Source: AC-56 sp963702195
GTDB lineage: Bacteria; Actinomycetota; Thermoleophilia; Solirubrobacterales; 70-9
NCBI GenBank assembly: GCA_963702195.1
Contig: OY969725.1
Coordinates: 1,798,001 to 1,862,000 of the forward strand
Reading direction: 5' to 3'
Length of the DNA stretch: 64,000 bases
Shown: positions 33,847 to 42,275 of the stretch, in pieces
Layout of the letters: every line of letters begins with the position of its first letter
Position numbering within the stretch: the first letter of the stretch is position 1
Made by a program: the position numbers and the translations under genes
Notes under the pieces: model-generated
What the model was told of the DNA's origin: nothing
The model's database searches: none
Seen by the model: only the letters and a program-made list of their open reading frames with translations

Positions 33847-34607
33847 CGGAACCGCTCCAGCGAGGCGTTGACCGCGTGCACGAACGCATCCTCCACCACT
33901 CCTTCGAGGTGGGCCAGCCCAGCCTCGGTCGCTCCCCCGGGCGGTGCGACGGCGTGGCGGATCGTGGCCGGATCACGAATTCTGAGGAGCTCTGCGGTCC
34001 CAGCGAGCGCCCCGGCCACGAGCTCGCCGGCGAGCTCCGGGTCCAGGCCCTCCCGCTCGCCGCCTCGTGCAAGTGCCTCGGCGACCAGCGCGATGTAGGC
34101 AGGCGAGCTCGACATGACCGCCATCGCCGGGTCGACGTCGATCTCGTCGAGCTCCACCAGCTCGCCCAGCGGCTCCAGGAGGCCCAACAGGCGGTCGCGA
34201 AGCTCATCCGGCATGGCGACCGACGGCGCGTGGCAGATCACGCCCCGGCGGACCTCGACCGGCTGGTTGGGCATCACCCGCAGGATTGGAACGCGCGGAA
34301 ACGCCTCGGCGAGCCGGCTGGTGGGCGTGACGGCGAGAATCGAGAGCACCGCCGGCGCCCTGTTGCCCAACTCCTCGGCGACCGCCTCGAGCGCGGCGGG
34401 CTTCACGGCCAGGAGGACGGCGTCGCAATCAGCGGCGAGCTCCGCGAGGCCGGCGCGGGTCTCGCCGCCCACCTCCTCGGCGAGCGCCGCGGCCCGCGCC
34501 TCGTCCAGATCCCTGAACAGCATCGCCTCTGGCCCGCCGAGGCCCGCGGCCCAGCCGCGCGCCATCGCGGCGGCCATGTTGCCGGCTCCAGCGAACCCGA
34601 TCCTCAT
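33843..34607 (-). CDS. proC: Pyrroline-5-carboxylate reductase
   Basis: 254 residues. Last step of proline synthesis, reducing P5C with NAD(P)H. Rossmann fingerprint GFAGAGNMAAAMARGW at the N-terminus; C-terminal catalytic helix region SSSPAYIALVAEALARGG and VAPPGGATEAGLAHLE (canonical SPGGTT replaced by PPGGAT). Located between sepF and yggT, the typical actinobacterial and firmicute arrangement. The ATG start has no strong Shine-Dalgarno. Confidence 0.94.
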   Translation of the reverse strand: MRIGFAGAGNMAAAMARGWAAGLGGPEAMLFRDLDEARAAALAEEVGGETRAGLAELAADCDAVLLAVKPAALEAVAEELGNRAPAVLSILAVTPTSRLAEAFPRVPILRVMPNQPVEVRRGVICHAPSVAMPDELRDRLLGLLEPLGELVELDEIDVDPAMAVMSSSPAYIALVAEALARGGEREGLDPELAGELVAGALAGTAELLRIRDPATIRHAVAPPGGATEAGLAHLEGVVEDAFVHAVNASLERFR

Positions 34608-34672
34608 CGCCGGCGAAGCCTAGAGGCTCGATGCGGGTTCCCCGGCAAACGCCTCGCGGCGCCGGGACACGC

Positions 34673-35212
34673 CTAGGACTGGTTGAAGAAGCCCTTTTCG
34701 ACGAGGCGCGCCTTCTCCTCGGCGGAGACCTCGACGTTGCGCGGCGTGAGCAGGAAGGTCTTGTCGGCGATCTTCTGCATCCCGCCGCCGAGCGCATAGG
34801 TGAGCCCCGAGGTGAAGTCGATCAGCCGCTTGGCCAGCTCGGAGTCCGTCGTCTGCAGGTTCAGGATCACGGGCGTCTCCTGCTTGAACTTGTCCGCGAC
34901 CTCCTGGGCGTCGTTGAAGCTGTAGGGCGTGACCAGGTGAACTCGCACATCCGCGCCGTTGCCGGCGACCGGCCGCAGCGCGCGGCCGCCTCCGCCGCGG
35001 CCCGCGGGCTCGTCGTCGGCGAAGATGTCGTCGATCTCGTCGCGCGCGCGGCGACGGTCGCGGAGCGGGCTGACGGTCCCGCCGCGCGGGGCGGGCGCCT
35101 CGTACATGTCCTGCCCGGTCTCGGGCTCATAGACCTCCGCGTCGCTGTACCCGGGGTCCTCGGCAAGGCCGAAGTAGACGAGCGCCCGGTGCCATGTGTC
35201 GCGGAAGGCCAT
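34673..35212 (-). CDS. sepF: Cell division protein SepF
   Basis: 179 residues. SepF anchors FtsZ to the membrane and polymerises at the septum. The N-terminal amphipathic helix MAFRDTWHRALVYFGLAED is followed by an acidic/Gly-rich linker. The C-terminal SepF domain (~90-165: VHLVTPYSFNDAQEVADKFK, VILNLQTTDSELAKRLIDFTSGLTYALGG) is intact. In actinobacteria lacking FtsA and ZipA it is the main FtsZ tether. It is flanked by yggS and proC/yggT. A CGCGT-AAAG-ACGCG hairpin lies 16 bases before the ATG. Confidence 0.95.
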   Translation of the reverse strand: MAFRDTWHRALVYFGLAEDPGYSDAEVYEPETGQDMYEAPAPRGGTVSPLRDRRRARDEIDDIFADDEPAGRGGGGRALRPVAGNGADVRVHLVTPYSFNDAQEVADKFKQETPVILNLQTTDSELAKRLIDFTSGLTYALGGGMQKIADKTFLLTPRNVEVSAEEKARLVEKGFFNQS

Positions 35213-35227
35213 TGCTCAGCGTACGTT

Positions 35228-35241
35228 CGCGTAAAGACGCG
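35228..35241. other. Small hairpin in the sepF 5' region
   Basis: Perfect CGCGT-AAAG-ACGCG stem-loop, 16 bases upstream of the sepF ATG, where it could affect ribosome access. Confidence 0.35.
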
Positions 35242-35260
35242 CTATTCCTGTACGAATTAT

Positions 35261-35299
35261 TGCGGGTTTACCCCGTCGCGCCACGAGCGAGAACCCGCA
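35261..35299. other. Inverted repeat between yggS and sepF
   Basis: TGCGGGTT (35261-35268) and AACCCGCA (35292-35299) are perfect 8-base arms around a 23-base loop. On the minus strand it lies after yggS and before the sepF start; no T tract follows, so it may be a weak terminator or part of the sepF promoter region. Confidence 0.4.
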
Positions 35300-35326
35300 G
35301 TGCAGCGGCCGATTCAGGCGGCGCCC

Positions 35327-35959
35327 CTATACGTAGAGCACCGTGCCGAGTCGCAGGATCGTCGCGCCCTCCTGCGCGGCGACCTCCCAGTCCTGGCTCG
35401 TGCCCATCGAAAGCCGGCTCAGACCGTGTTCCGCGGCGAGCTCCGCCAACCGCGCGAAGGCGGGTCGTGAGTCCTCCGGGTCCGTGCTGAAGGGGGGCAT
35501 GGTCATCAGCCCGACGACGCTCACGGGGCAGCGCTCGATGAACGCTCCGAGCTCGGAGGGAGCGATCCCGCCCTTGCTCTCCTCACCGGCGACGTTGACC
35601 TCCACGAGGACCTCGGTCTCGGGCGTCCCGTGGCGGCCAAGCTGCTCCAGCGCCGAATCGCTCGCCACCGAATGGATCAGGCGGACCAGCGGCAGGATGC
35701 GCTTGACCTTCCGACTCTGGACGTTGCCGATGAAGTCCCAGGTGAACGCGTCGCCCCATCGCTCGCGCTTCGCCTCCAGGTCCTGGAGGCGGTTCTCGCC
35801 GACCAGCTCGACCCCCGCGTCCGCGAGCGCCTCCATCTCCTCGAGCGGCACGTACTTCGTCGCCGCGAGGATCTCAACCTCGGGGCCGACGCGTTCACGC
35901 ACCAGCTCGAGGTTCGCGCGGATCTTTGAGGCCTCGAGACCGTGGATCAGCCCCGGCAT
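35327..35959 (-). CDS. yggS: YggS/PLPBP-family pyridoxal-phosphate homeostasis protein
   Basis: 210 residues. Alanine-racemase-like TIM barrel that binds PLP through Lys35 (AATKYV) without known enzymatic activity; it maintains vitamin B6 and amino-acid balance. Family motifs VGENRLQDLEAKRE, WDFIGNVQSRKV, VNVAGEESKGG and LSMGTSQDWEVAAQEGATILRLGTVL are present. The ATG overlaps the pgeF stop by one base (TGATG). It belongs to the deacetylase-pgeF-yggS transcription unit beside sepF. Confidence 0.95.
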   Translation of the reverse strand: MPGLIHGLEASKIRANLELVRERVGPEVEILAATKYVPLEEMEALADAGVELVGENRLQDLEAKRERWGDAFTWDFIGNVQSRKVKRILPLVRLIHSVASDSALEQLGRHGTPETEVLVEVNVAGEESKGGIAPSELGAFIERCPVSVVGLMTMPPFSTDPEDSRPAFARLAELAAEHGLSRLSMGTSQDWEVAAQEGATILRLGTVLYV

Positions 35960-36762
35960 CAAGGAATCACTCCGGCGACATCCTCCGCTCCGCGTCCGGT
36001 GCCGCCGGGGCTCGATCGCTCGGTCAGCCAGACTAGGCCCGCCTGGCGTCCCGTGCGGCCCCGGTCGCGCCGGTGGGAGAAGAACAGGTCGGGGTTGCAG
36101 CTCGTGCACAGGTCGCTGATCTCGACCCGGTCGACCCCCGCCTGCTCCAGCAGGCGTCGAGCGACCTCCCGCAGGTCCAGCATCCGTCCGGACGCGAGGC
36201 CGTCGCCGAGCGAGCTGAAGGCGCGCAGGACCTCCTCGCCCACCTCGTAGCAACAGGGGCCGATGCTCGGCCCAACCGCAGCGGCGGTCGCCTCGACCTC
36301 CTCCACCCCGTGCCGAACGATCCCGGCGGCCATGCCCCGCCAGCCGCAGTGGATCATCGCCACGCCGCGAGGCCCCGCCAGCGCGACCGGCAGGCAGTCG
36401 GCGACGAAGACGAGCGGCACGAGGCCCGGGCAGTCGGTTGCCTGGCCGTCGGCCTCGGGGAGTCCGGGAGCGGGATCGGCGAAGAGGCTCGGGACCGTCG
36501 CCTGCTCGTGGCGGCGCACCAGGGCCTCGTGCACCTGACGTCCGATGAGGACGCCTCCCGGGTCGATGTCAAGCGCGGTGCAGAGCCGGTGACGGTTCTC
36601 GCGCACGCCCGGATCACCCGTGAGGCGCCCGAGGTTGAGCGTGTCGAACGGCGGCTCGCTGACCCCCCCGAGCCGGGTGCTGAACGCGGCGACCGCGCCC
36701 GGGAGCTCGGCCGCGAGCCAGCGCGCGCCGTCCTTCCCTGACCATCGCAAACCCGAGCTCAC
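35959..36762 (-). CDS. pgeF: Peptidoglycan editing factor PgeF (YfiH, multicopper-oxidase-like purine phosphorylase fold)
   Basis: 267 residues from GTG 36762, which overlaps the upstream deacetylase stop as GTGA. The YfiH/DUF152 family removes misincorporated L-Ser-containing muropeptide precursors and has purine-nucleoside hydrolytic relatives (LACC1). Key motifs are FSTRLGGVS near the start, HEALVRRHEQ, ATDCPGLVPLVFVADCLPV (metal Cys), HCGWRGMAAGIV (metal His) and GPSIGPCCYEVGEEV. The last ~17 residues (SSPGGTGRGAEDVAGVIP) are encoded by dispersed repeat copy B and replace the normal short terminus. Confidence 0.9.
   Translation of the reverse strand: MSSGLRWSGKDGARWLAAELPGAVAAFSTRLGGVSEPPFDTLNLGRLTGDPGVRENRHRLCTALDIDPGGVLIGRQVHEALVRRHEQATVPSLFADPAPGLPEADGQATDCPGLVPLVFVADCLPVALAGPRGVAMIHCGWRGMAAGIVRHGVEEVEATAAAVGPSIGPCCYEVGEEVLRAFSSLGDGLASGRMLDLREVARRLLEQAGVDRVEISDLCTSCNPDLFFSHRRDRGRTGRQAGLVWLTERSSPGGTGRGAEDVAGVIP
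35965..36014. repeat. Dispersed ~50-bp repeat, copy B (pgeF 3' end)
   Basis: Copy B matches copy A (60377-60426) at 44 of 50 positions without gaps, including AATCACTCCGGC and ACATCCTCCGCT. It forms the end of pgeF, two codons before the stop. Confidence 0.75.
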
Positions 36763-37760
36763 CCGCCCGGGCTGACCGATTTGTCGGGGGAGCCGGCCTC
36801 GGCGGCCTTGAGCTTCGAGACGAATCCGCTCAGCCCGTCGTCGAGCTGGACCTCGATCCTGTTCAGGACGTACGGGTGCGCGGAGGTGGCGAGCCCGGGC
36901 ACCTCGCTGGTCGCCCCGCGGTAGCCGGCCGCCTTGACGGCGGCGATCACGGTGTTGTCGTACTTTCCGGCCGGGTAGCAGAAGTTGTTCACCGGGACCC
37001 CGAACCGGTCCTGGAGGATCTTCCGCGAGCTGGCCACCTCCTCGTGGAGTTGCGAAGCGTCGAGCGTCGGCAGGTCGAGGTGATGGACGGTGTGCGAGGC
37101 GAGCTCCCACCCCGGATCGGCGTCGAGTATCTTCTTCACGTCGTCGTCCGGCAGGTCGGCCCCCTTCGTCACCAGGTTCAGAACGCCGGGCCAGTGGAAG
37201 TGCTGGAGCGCCGGGAACGCCGCCACGTACTGGCTGAGGTAGCCGTCGTCGAAGCTCAGGACCACCGGCTTCGACGGGAGCTCGCCGCCCTTGAACCAGG
37301 CGTTCTCGACCTGATCGAGGGTGACGCCCTCATAGCCGTGGTCGTCGAGCCACTTCATCTGCTCCACGAAGTCGGCCTGGGGCACGAAGAGCTGGGGATA
37401 GGCGGACCCGGAGACGGGCGGCTGGATCGCGTGGTACTCGAGGATCGGCACCGGCCCCGTGTAGGGCTTCCAGTCCGCCGGATAACTCGTGGTGCTGCCG
37501 CCGGAGGTGCCGCCTCCACCTCCTCCACCGGCGCCGTTGGCCCCCGTTGCCGGGCTCGTCCCGGACGCCTTGCTCCCGCCGCCATCTCCCCCAATGCTCG
37601 CGATCGCGATCGCCGCAGCCGCCCCCAGAACCGCCAGGACCGCGAGCGCAGCCAGCCGCCGCCGCCAGCGGCGCCGCCTCGCGGCCTGCGCCCGGCGTGC
37701 CCGCAGATCGTCCGGAAGCTCGGTCAGGTAGACCGGGTCGTCATCGAAGGGCGCGCTCAC
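36759..37760 (-). CDS. Membrane-anchored polysaccharide deacetylase (NodB domain)
   Basis: 333 residues. GTG 37760 was chosen because the further upstream frame crosses the terminator at 37802-37826. The cytoplasmic N-terminus (VSAPFDDDPVYLTELPDDLRARR, basic after it) leads to one membrane span (~39-60), then a Gly/Ser linker and the extracytoplasmic NodB domain from ~115. Motif 1 is SFDDGY (catalytic Asp and metal Asp), motif 2 is SHTVHH (metal His pair), and CYPAGKYD follows. Such enzymes deacetylate peptidoglycan or exopolysaccharide N-acetyl groups. It is transcribed with pgeF and yggS, consistent with wall remodelling near sepF. Confidence 0.88.
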   Translation of the reverse strand: MSAPFDDDPVYLTELPDDLRARRAQAARRRRWRRRLAALAVLAVLGAAAAIAIASIGGDGGGSKASGTSPATGANGAGGGGGGGTSGGSTTSYPADWKPYTGPVPILEYHAIQPPVSGSAYPQLFVPQADFVEQMKWLDDHGYEGVTLDQVENAWFKGGELPSKPVVLSFDDGYLSQYVAAFPALQHFHWPGVLNLVTKGADLPDDDVKKILDADPGWELASHTVHHLDLPTLDASQLHEEVASSRKILQDRFGVPVNNFCYPAGKYDNTVIAAVKAAGYRGATSEVPGLATSAHPYVLNRIEVQLDDGLSGFVSKLKAAEAGSPDKSVSPGG

Positions 37761-37801
37761 TCCAGAACCGAAAGTACCGGATCGCCAGACCGCCCGGCCG
37801 C

Positions 37802-37826
37802 AAGAAAATGGGGCGGCTTCGCCGCC
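37802..37826 (-). terminator. Intrinsic terminator after cca
   Basis: On the minus strand GGCGGC-GAA-GCCGCC (37826-37812) is followed by CCATTTTCTT. It lies 40 bases after the cca stop (37866) and before the deacetylase start at 37760. Confidence 0.7.
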
Positions 37827-37865
37827 TGACGGCACATGCTGCCGCGGCGCGAGAGTCGCCGCCCA

Positions 37866-38987
37866 TCATCCTCGGGCCGCGTCCAGCGCCACCCGGAGCT
37901 CCTCCTCCGCGTCGCTCGCCTCGCCGTCCAGCTTCGCGCGCAGCGCGGCGGCCAGACCACGGCCGATCGCCGGCCCCTCGGGGATCCCCGCCTTCATCAG
38001 GTCCCCGCCATCGATGTCCAGGCGGATGTCGCGCCACTCGTCGACGTAGCGGTCGAGCCACCCCGCCCCAAGCGCCCGGGCGAGCGCCAGCGTGACGCCG
38101 TCGTGCCGTCGCGCGAGCTCCACCGCCTGCGACGGCGTCGCGACTTCGGCGGCCGCGAGCCCGCGAGCCTGCGCGAGTCCGCTGCCCGTCGCGGCGGCGA
38201 GAACGGCCTCGCTGCGAACCGCCACGCCGGACCACGCTTCGCGTGCAGTCAGCCGGCCCACGGCGTCGATCAGCTCAGGCGCCCCCGGGTCCACCGGCAC
38301 CAGCCCCCACTCGTGAAGCAGCTCGAAGCCCCGGCGCGCAGCCGGCTCCGCCGCGAGCTTCCGGAGCTCGGCCTCGACGCGATCGTCCGACACCGTCTCG
38401 AGGTCGGTGTCGCGAAGCAACTCCTCGGTGCGCGCCTCGAGCTCGAAGCCGTAGCGCGCGGCGTACCGCGCGGCGCGCAGGGCGCGGGTCGGATCGTCCG
38501 CGAAGGAGCGGTCGTGAAGCACCCGCAGCTCGCCGTGCTCGAGGTCCGCGAGCCCCCCGTGCGGGTCGATCAGCTCGGGCTCGCCCGCGAGCGGCACGGC
38601 CATCGCGTTGAGCGTGAAGTCGCGACGCGCCAGGTCCTCGGTCAGCGTCGCCGGCCGGACCTCCGGCAGGGCGCCGGGCTTCGGGTAGGACTCGCTGCGC
38701 GCGGTGGCCAGATCGAGCTCGAGCCCGTCGGCGTGGACCGTCGCGGTCGCGAAGCGCTCGTGGGTTCGGACCTCGCCGCCCAGGCGCTGCCCGAGCGCAG
38801 CGGCATCGCCTTCCACGGCGACGTCGAGGTCGGTCCGCTCGCGCCCGAGCAGGAGGTCTCGCACAGCGCCGCCTACGAGGTAAATCGGTGTGTCCGCGGC
38901 GGCTTCGCGCACGCGGTCGAGGCCCGGAAGCGCACTCAGGCGCTCGGGAATGCGGGCCGGTTCGATCTTCGCGCTCTCAGGCGGCAT
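37866..38987 (-). CDS. cca: CCA tRNA nucleotidyltransferase / poly(A) polymerase family
   Basis: 373 residues, class II nucleotidyltransferase. LVGGAVRDLLLG at ~37-48 and TDLDVAVEGDA (catalytic Asp pair) form the head, RRDFTLNAMAV the flexible loop region, and DDPTRALRAARYAARYGFELEA the nucleotide-recognition helix. The C-terminal part includes IDGGDLMKAGIPEGPAIGRGLAAAL, typical for CCA-adding rather than poly(A) enzymes. It adds or repairs the 3' CCA of tRNAs. Single gene with its own terminator; TTAAAT lies 9 bases before the ATG. Confidence 0.9.
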   Translation of the reverse strand: MPPESAKIEPARIPERLSALPGLDRVREAAADTPIYLVGGAVRDLLLGRERTDLDVAVEGDAAALGQRLGGEVRTHERFATATVHADGLELDLATARSESYPKPGALPEVRPATLTEDLARRDFTLNAMAVPLAGEPELIDPHGGLADLEHGELRVLHDRSFADDPTRALRAARYAARYGFELEARTEELLRDTDLETVSDDRVEAELRKLAAEPAARRGFELLHEWGLVPVDPGAPELIDAVGRLTAREAWSGVAVRSEAVLAAATGSGLAQARGLAAAEVATPSQAVELARRHDGVTLALARALGAGWLDRYVDEWRDIRLDIDGGDLMKAGIPEGPAIGRGLAAALRAKLDGEASDAEEELRVALDAARG

Positions 38988-39024
38988 GGGCGGTCGATTT
39001 AAGGGTGGTTTCTGAGCCGTTCCC

Positions 39025-39030
39025 TACCAT
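39025..39030 (+). promoter_or_regulatory. -10-like TACCAT before the PQQ-propeller gene
   Basis: TACCAT ends 14 bases before ATG 39045, which would leave a leader of about seven nucleotides. Confidence 0.3.
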
Positions 39031-39044
39031 GACGGGCCTCGCGG

Positions 39045-40508
39045 ATGGGTCGTCTGCTGAACATCTGGCGCTCCTGGAGCGTCGCCCGCCGGCTTGCGCT
39101 GGTGGGCGGGCTCGTGGTGGTCGTGGCCGGGGCCGCGGTCGCCGCGTACCTGATCACGAAACGCCCGGCCGACGTCTCGAACCCAAGCGCCGCGTTCCAC
39201 AAGCAGAAGCGCACGAAGAAAAAGCCCGAAACCCTCGACTGGCCCATGTACGGGTACGACCCGGCTCGCACGCGGTACCTGCCGGTGAAAGGCCTCGATC
39301 CGCCATTCGGATCCCCCCTCTGGACCTTCCAGGCCGGAAAGCTCCTCGAGTTCCAGCCCATCGTCGTCCACGGCACGATCTACTTCATGGACAAGGACGC
39401 GACCTTCTACGCGCTCAGCGTTCACGGCGGGCATGTCCAGTGGAAGCGCAAGATCGGCACGCTGAACGCGTCCTCACCGGCCTACTCCGACGGCCGGCTG
39501 TTCACGGTGAATCTGGAACCGCAGCAGGCCGTGGCGCTGACCGCGAAGAAGGGAAAGGTGCTCTGGCGGACGCCGTTGCCCGGCCGGAGCGAGTCCTCGC
39601 CGCTCGTACACAACGGCAAGGTCATCTTCGGCTGCGAATCGGGCGACATCTTCGCCCTCGACGAAAAGACCGGAAAGCTGCGATGGAAGGTCCACACCGG
39701 AGGCTCCGTCAAGGGGTCGTTGGCATACGACAATGGCACTCTATTCGCCGACAACTACGCTGGCGAGGTCTGGGCGATCGACTCCGGCAACGGGCACGTC
39801 AAGTGGACGGCGAACACCCAGGGCGGCGGGTTTCTCCACGGTGGCGGGGTGTACTCGACTCCCGCTGTCGCCTTCGGGCGGGTCTACCTGGGCGGCCTGG
39901 ACGGGCGCGTCTACAGCTTCGAGGAGAAGACCGGCAAACTCGCGTGGAGCCGGTCGACGGGCGCCGAGGTCTACTCCTCGCCCGCGGTCGCCGACACGCC
40001 CCACGCCCCGCCGACGGTCTTCATCGGCTCCGAGGACAAGCACTTCTACGCGCTGGATGCCAAGACGGGTGCGGTCCGGTGGGAGCACTACATCAACGGG
40101 ATAATCCTTGGCTCGCCGAGCGTGGTCGACCGCACGGTCTACGTTTCGGGGATCGGGCCGAACATCGGAACGTTTGGCTACGCGGTCAGCAAGGGCCAGG
40201 AGGTCTTCCACAGCAATCAGGGCGAGTACAACCCGGTTGTCTCGGACGGTAGGAGGATCTACCTGACCGGGTACTCGTCGATCCAGGCCTTCAAGCCCAG
40301 GCCGCCCGGCAAGCACCAGCATGGTCACGGCTCAAAGCACAAGGGCGGGGACGGCGCCAATAGCCAGGGCGGCCACAAGAAGAGCGGGGGTGGCAAGAAG
40401 ACCGGCGGTGGCGACAAGGGCAAGTCGCATGCGAAGCACAAGAAGCACGCTTCGAACAAGAAGAAGAAGAAGAAGAAGAAGAACAACAACAAGAACGGCG
40501 GCAAGTAG
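39045..40508 (+). CDS. PQQ-like beta-propeller membrane-anchored protein with Lys-rich tail
   Basis: 487 residues. An N-terminal membrane anchor (~18-38, ALVGGLVVVVAGAAVAAYLI) is followed by a basic linker and a beta-propeller of about seven blades built from PQQ-repeat strands (GTIYFMDKDATFYALSVHGGHVQWKRK, DGRLFTVN, GKVIFGCESGDIFALDEKTGKLRWK, RVYLGGLDGRVYSFEEKTGKLAWS). No PQQ-dehydrogenase catalytic Asp or cofactor site is seen, so a BamB-like or binding role is more likely than an enzyme. From about residue 425 the chain becomes Gly/His/Lys-rich and ends in an eight-lysine, three-asparagine run coded by a trinucleotide repeat. The tail should bind anionic wall polymers or nucleic acid. Confidence 0.83.
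   Translation: MGRLLNIWRSWSVARRLALVGGLVVVVAGAAVAAYLITKRPADVSNPSAAFHKQKRTKKKPETLDWPMYGYDPARTRYLPVKGLDPPFGSPLWTFQAGKLLEFQPIVVHGTIYFMDKDATFYALSVHGGHVQWKRKIGTLNASSPAYSDGRLFTVNLEPQQAVALTAKKGKVLWRTPLPGRSESSPLVHNGKVIFGCESGDIFALDEKTGKLRWKVHTGGSVKGSLAYDNGTLFADNYAGEVWAIDSGNGHVKWTANTQGGGFLHGGGVYSTPAVAFGRVYLGGLDGRVYSFEEKTGKLAWSRSTGAEVYSSPAVADTPHAPPTVFIGSEDKHFYALDAKTGAVRWEHYINGIILGSPSVVDRTVYVSGIGPNIGTFGYAVSKGQEVFHSNQGEYNPVVSDGRRIYLTGYSSIQAFKPRPPGKHQHGHGSKHKGGDGANSQGGHKKSGGGKKTGGGDKGKSHAKHKKHASNKKKKKKKKNNNKNGGK
40458..40490. repeat. Trinucleotide repeat (AAG)8(AAC)3 coding a poly-Lys/Asn tail
   Basis: Eight AAG codons (40458-40481) are followed by three AAC codons (40482-40490) at the 3' end of the propeller gene. 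The tract is A-rich in a very GC-rich genome and is prone to length change by slippage. Confidence 0.85.
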
Positions 40509-40528
40509 GCGTCCGTCGCGCTCCGACC

Positions 40529-41989
40529 TCAACCGCCATCCCGGATCAGGACAGAGGAGCGCTCGCTGAGCACCTTGCGTCCGGTGAGATCGCGTAAACG
40601 AACGGCTTCGCGCTGGGGAGCTCGGTAGGCCCACAGCACAAACAACGGCGCGAGCCGCTCCTCGTGAACGAGCTTGAACGGCCCCGGCGGGCGTTTGACC
40701 TGGTAATTGGTGCTGAGCACCTCGATCTCCCGGGTCCGAATCCGCTTTGGCCCTCGGTGACGGGGTTTTTGGGCTCCAAGGTAGTAGCCCAATGGATCGT
40801 CGCCGTTGCGCAGAACGACGAAGACGCGCGCGCTTCCTGACGCTTCGAGCGCTTGGGCGGCGCCTCGCCAATCCGGACGCTGCATCTGGGCGCTGATGTT
40901 CACAGCCACCAGGACGCCGGAGAAGAGCAGGCAGGCGGCCAAGCCGGCAATCAGTCCCAGGCGGCCGGAACCGCGCGCGCCGAAGCCCACCGCGAGAAGG
41001 ATCAACAGTGGGACAAGAGCGCCGATGAGATTCCGCGGATTGATGAAGTCGATCCCGACAACCGCCAGCGCCACCGGAACCCCGATCGCCGCCGCTCCAA
41101 GCGCGCCCACGACGGTCGCTGCACGCTTTTCCTCTGGCGCCGCGCCGGCAACGATCAGGCCGAGAGCGGCGAGCAGAAGGAGCGCGCCCCCCACGGCGGC
41201 GGCTCCCTGAACAGCGTCAATCTTTCCGGTGCCGGCAAAGGGGGCCGGCTCTTCGCTGGCCACGAAGTTGAGACCCACCTCCCCGACCCGAGAGGCCAAC
41301 GGGATCGCGGTGAAGCCGTTACGTCGCCCGCCGCTCTCCTGGGTGATGGCCAGCGGTATCAGGGCCACGCCGACGGCGATGACCGCCGCGACCGCCAGGA
41401 TTGCCTGGCGGCGACGGGTCTTGCGGACTATGAGCCAGACGGCCTGGGGGGCGATCAGGAAGGCGGCGAAGTAGTGGGTGCAGACGGCCAAGGCGGAAGC
41501 CAAGGCCCACATTGCCAGCGAGCGGCGGCCCGGGCGGTTGAGGGCGCGCGCGAAGAAGAGAAGCGCCACCGTGGAGAAGAGGACCATCAGCGCGTACGAG
41601 CGGGCCTCTTGCGAGTACCAGACCAAATAGGGGTTCAGGGCCACGAAAGCCGCCGCCAGGAGAGCGATCAGCCGCCGGTCCACCAACTCGCGCGCGGCGA
41701 GGTAGGCCACCGGCACGGTCAGGGTGCCGAAGAGCGCGGACAGCGAGCGCAAGCCGACCTCGCCGGTCCCGAAGACCCTCGACCAACCCCAGCCGAGAAC
41801 GTAATAGAGAGGCGGGCTGCGCTCCCCGTGGACGACCACCGAGAGCGTGTCGAAGAGGCTCGGATGGAGCACCCGTGCGGCCGTCACCGCTTCGTCGTGA
41901 TCGAAGCTCTGCCCGTCCAGGGTCGCAAAGCGAACGACGGCCGCCACAGCGATGATGCCCGGCAGCGCGTAGGGCTCCCAGCGGTGCAT
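40529..41989 (-). CDS. Glycosyltransferase family 39-like (polyprenyl-sugar dependent) membrane protein
   Basis: 486 residues, about 11 membrane spans. SFDHDEAVTAARVL near 28-41 carries the acidic pair of the first external loop characteristic of PMT/ArnT-type GT-C enzymes, and YSQEARSYALMVLFST near 123-138 is also typical. A ~100-residue C-terminal soluble domain follows the last span. Such enzymes transfer a sugar from a lipid-phosphate donor to protein or lipid acceptors outside the membrane. Substrates unknown. It is divergent from the lipoprotein sulfatase across a 286-bp region with a strong inverted repeat, and convergent with the propeller gene. Confidence 0.85.
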   Translation of the reverse strand: MHRWEPYALPGIIAVAAVVRFATLDGQSFDHDEAVTAARVLHPSLFDTLSVVVHGERSPPLYYVLGWGWSRVFGTGEVGLRSLSALFGTLTVPVAYLAARELVDRRLIALLAAAFVALNPYLVWYSQEARSYALMVLFSTVALLFFARALNRPGRRSLAMWALASALAVCTHYFAAFLIAPQAVWLIVRKTRRRQAILAVAAVIAVGVALIPLAITQESGGRRNGFTAIPLASRVGEVGLNFVASEEPAPFAGTGKIDAVQGAAAVGGALLLLAALGLIVAGAAPEEKRAATVVGALGAAAIGVPVALAVVGIDFINPRNLIGALVPLLILLAVGFGARGSGRLGLIAGLAACLLFSGVLVAVNISAQMQRPDWRGAAQALEASGSARVFVVLRNGDDPLGYYLGAQKPRHRGPKRIRTREIEVLSTNYQVKRPPGPFKLVHEERLAPLFVLWAYRAPQREAVRLRDLTGRKVLSERSSVLIRDGG

Positions 41990-42081
41990 CGGCGCGACAC
42001 AATAGTCCCGTGCCCCTCACGCTTCTCGCTGTGCCATCCCACGGAGCACGTAGGGGGTCGCGCCTCAAGCGGCAACGATGA

Positions 42082-42126
42082 CGATTGTCGGGTTTGTGGG
42101 CTATACGCCGACAAATCCGACAATCG
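42082..42126. repeat. Strong 16-bp inverted repeat in GT39/sulfatase divergent region
   Basis: Arms CGATTGTCGGGTTTGT (42082-42097) and ACAAATCCGACAATCG (42111-42126) pair at 15 of 16 positions around a 13-base loop containing CTATAC. It lies between two divergent genes, where a terminator is not expected. An operator, or the remnant of a small mobile element, is possible. Confidence 0.7.
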
Positions 42127-42263
42127 CGTCCGCGGCGGGCGCCGCCCCGGCCGTGCCCCCTTCCACTCGCCCAGAGGTCAACCCAACGAGAAGCGGGAGG
42201 GAAGCCCCGTGTACGCGAGTGGCCGGCGCGCGAAGCACTCCATCGAGTTCCGCGGGACGCGAC

Positions 42264-42269
42264 TATTCT
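42264..42269 (+). promoter_or_regulatory. -10 hexamer TATTCT before the lipoprotein sulfatase
   Basis: TATTCT ends 6 bases before ATG 42276, which is leaderless spacing. It is among the best matches to a -10 consensus in the window. Confidence 0.5.
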
Positions 42270-42275
42270 CCGATC

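Noticed and set aside
42078..42275. N-terminal extension of the lipoprotein sulfatase to 42078
   Set aside because: The extension runs through the inverted repeat and puts the signal peptide and lipobox deep inside the chain; ATG 42276 starts directly before the signal peptide.
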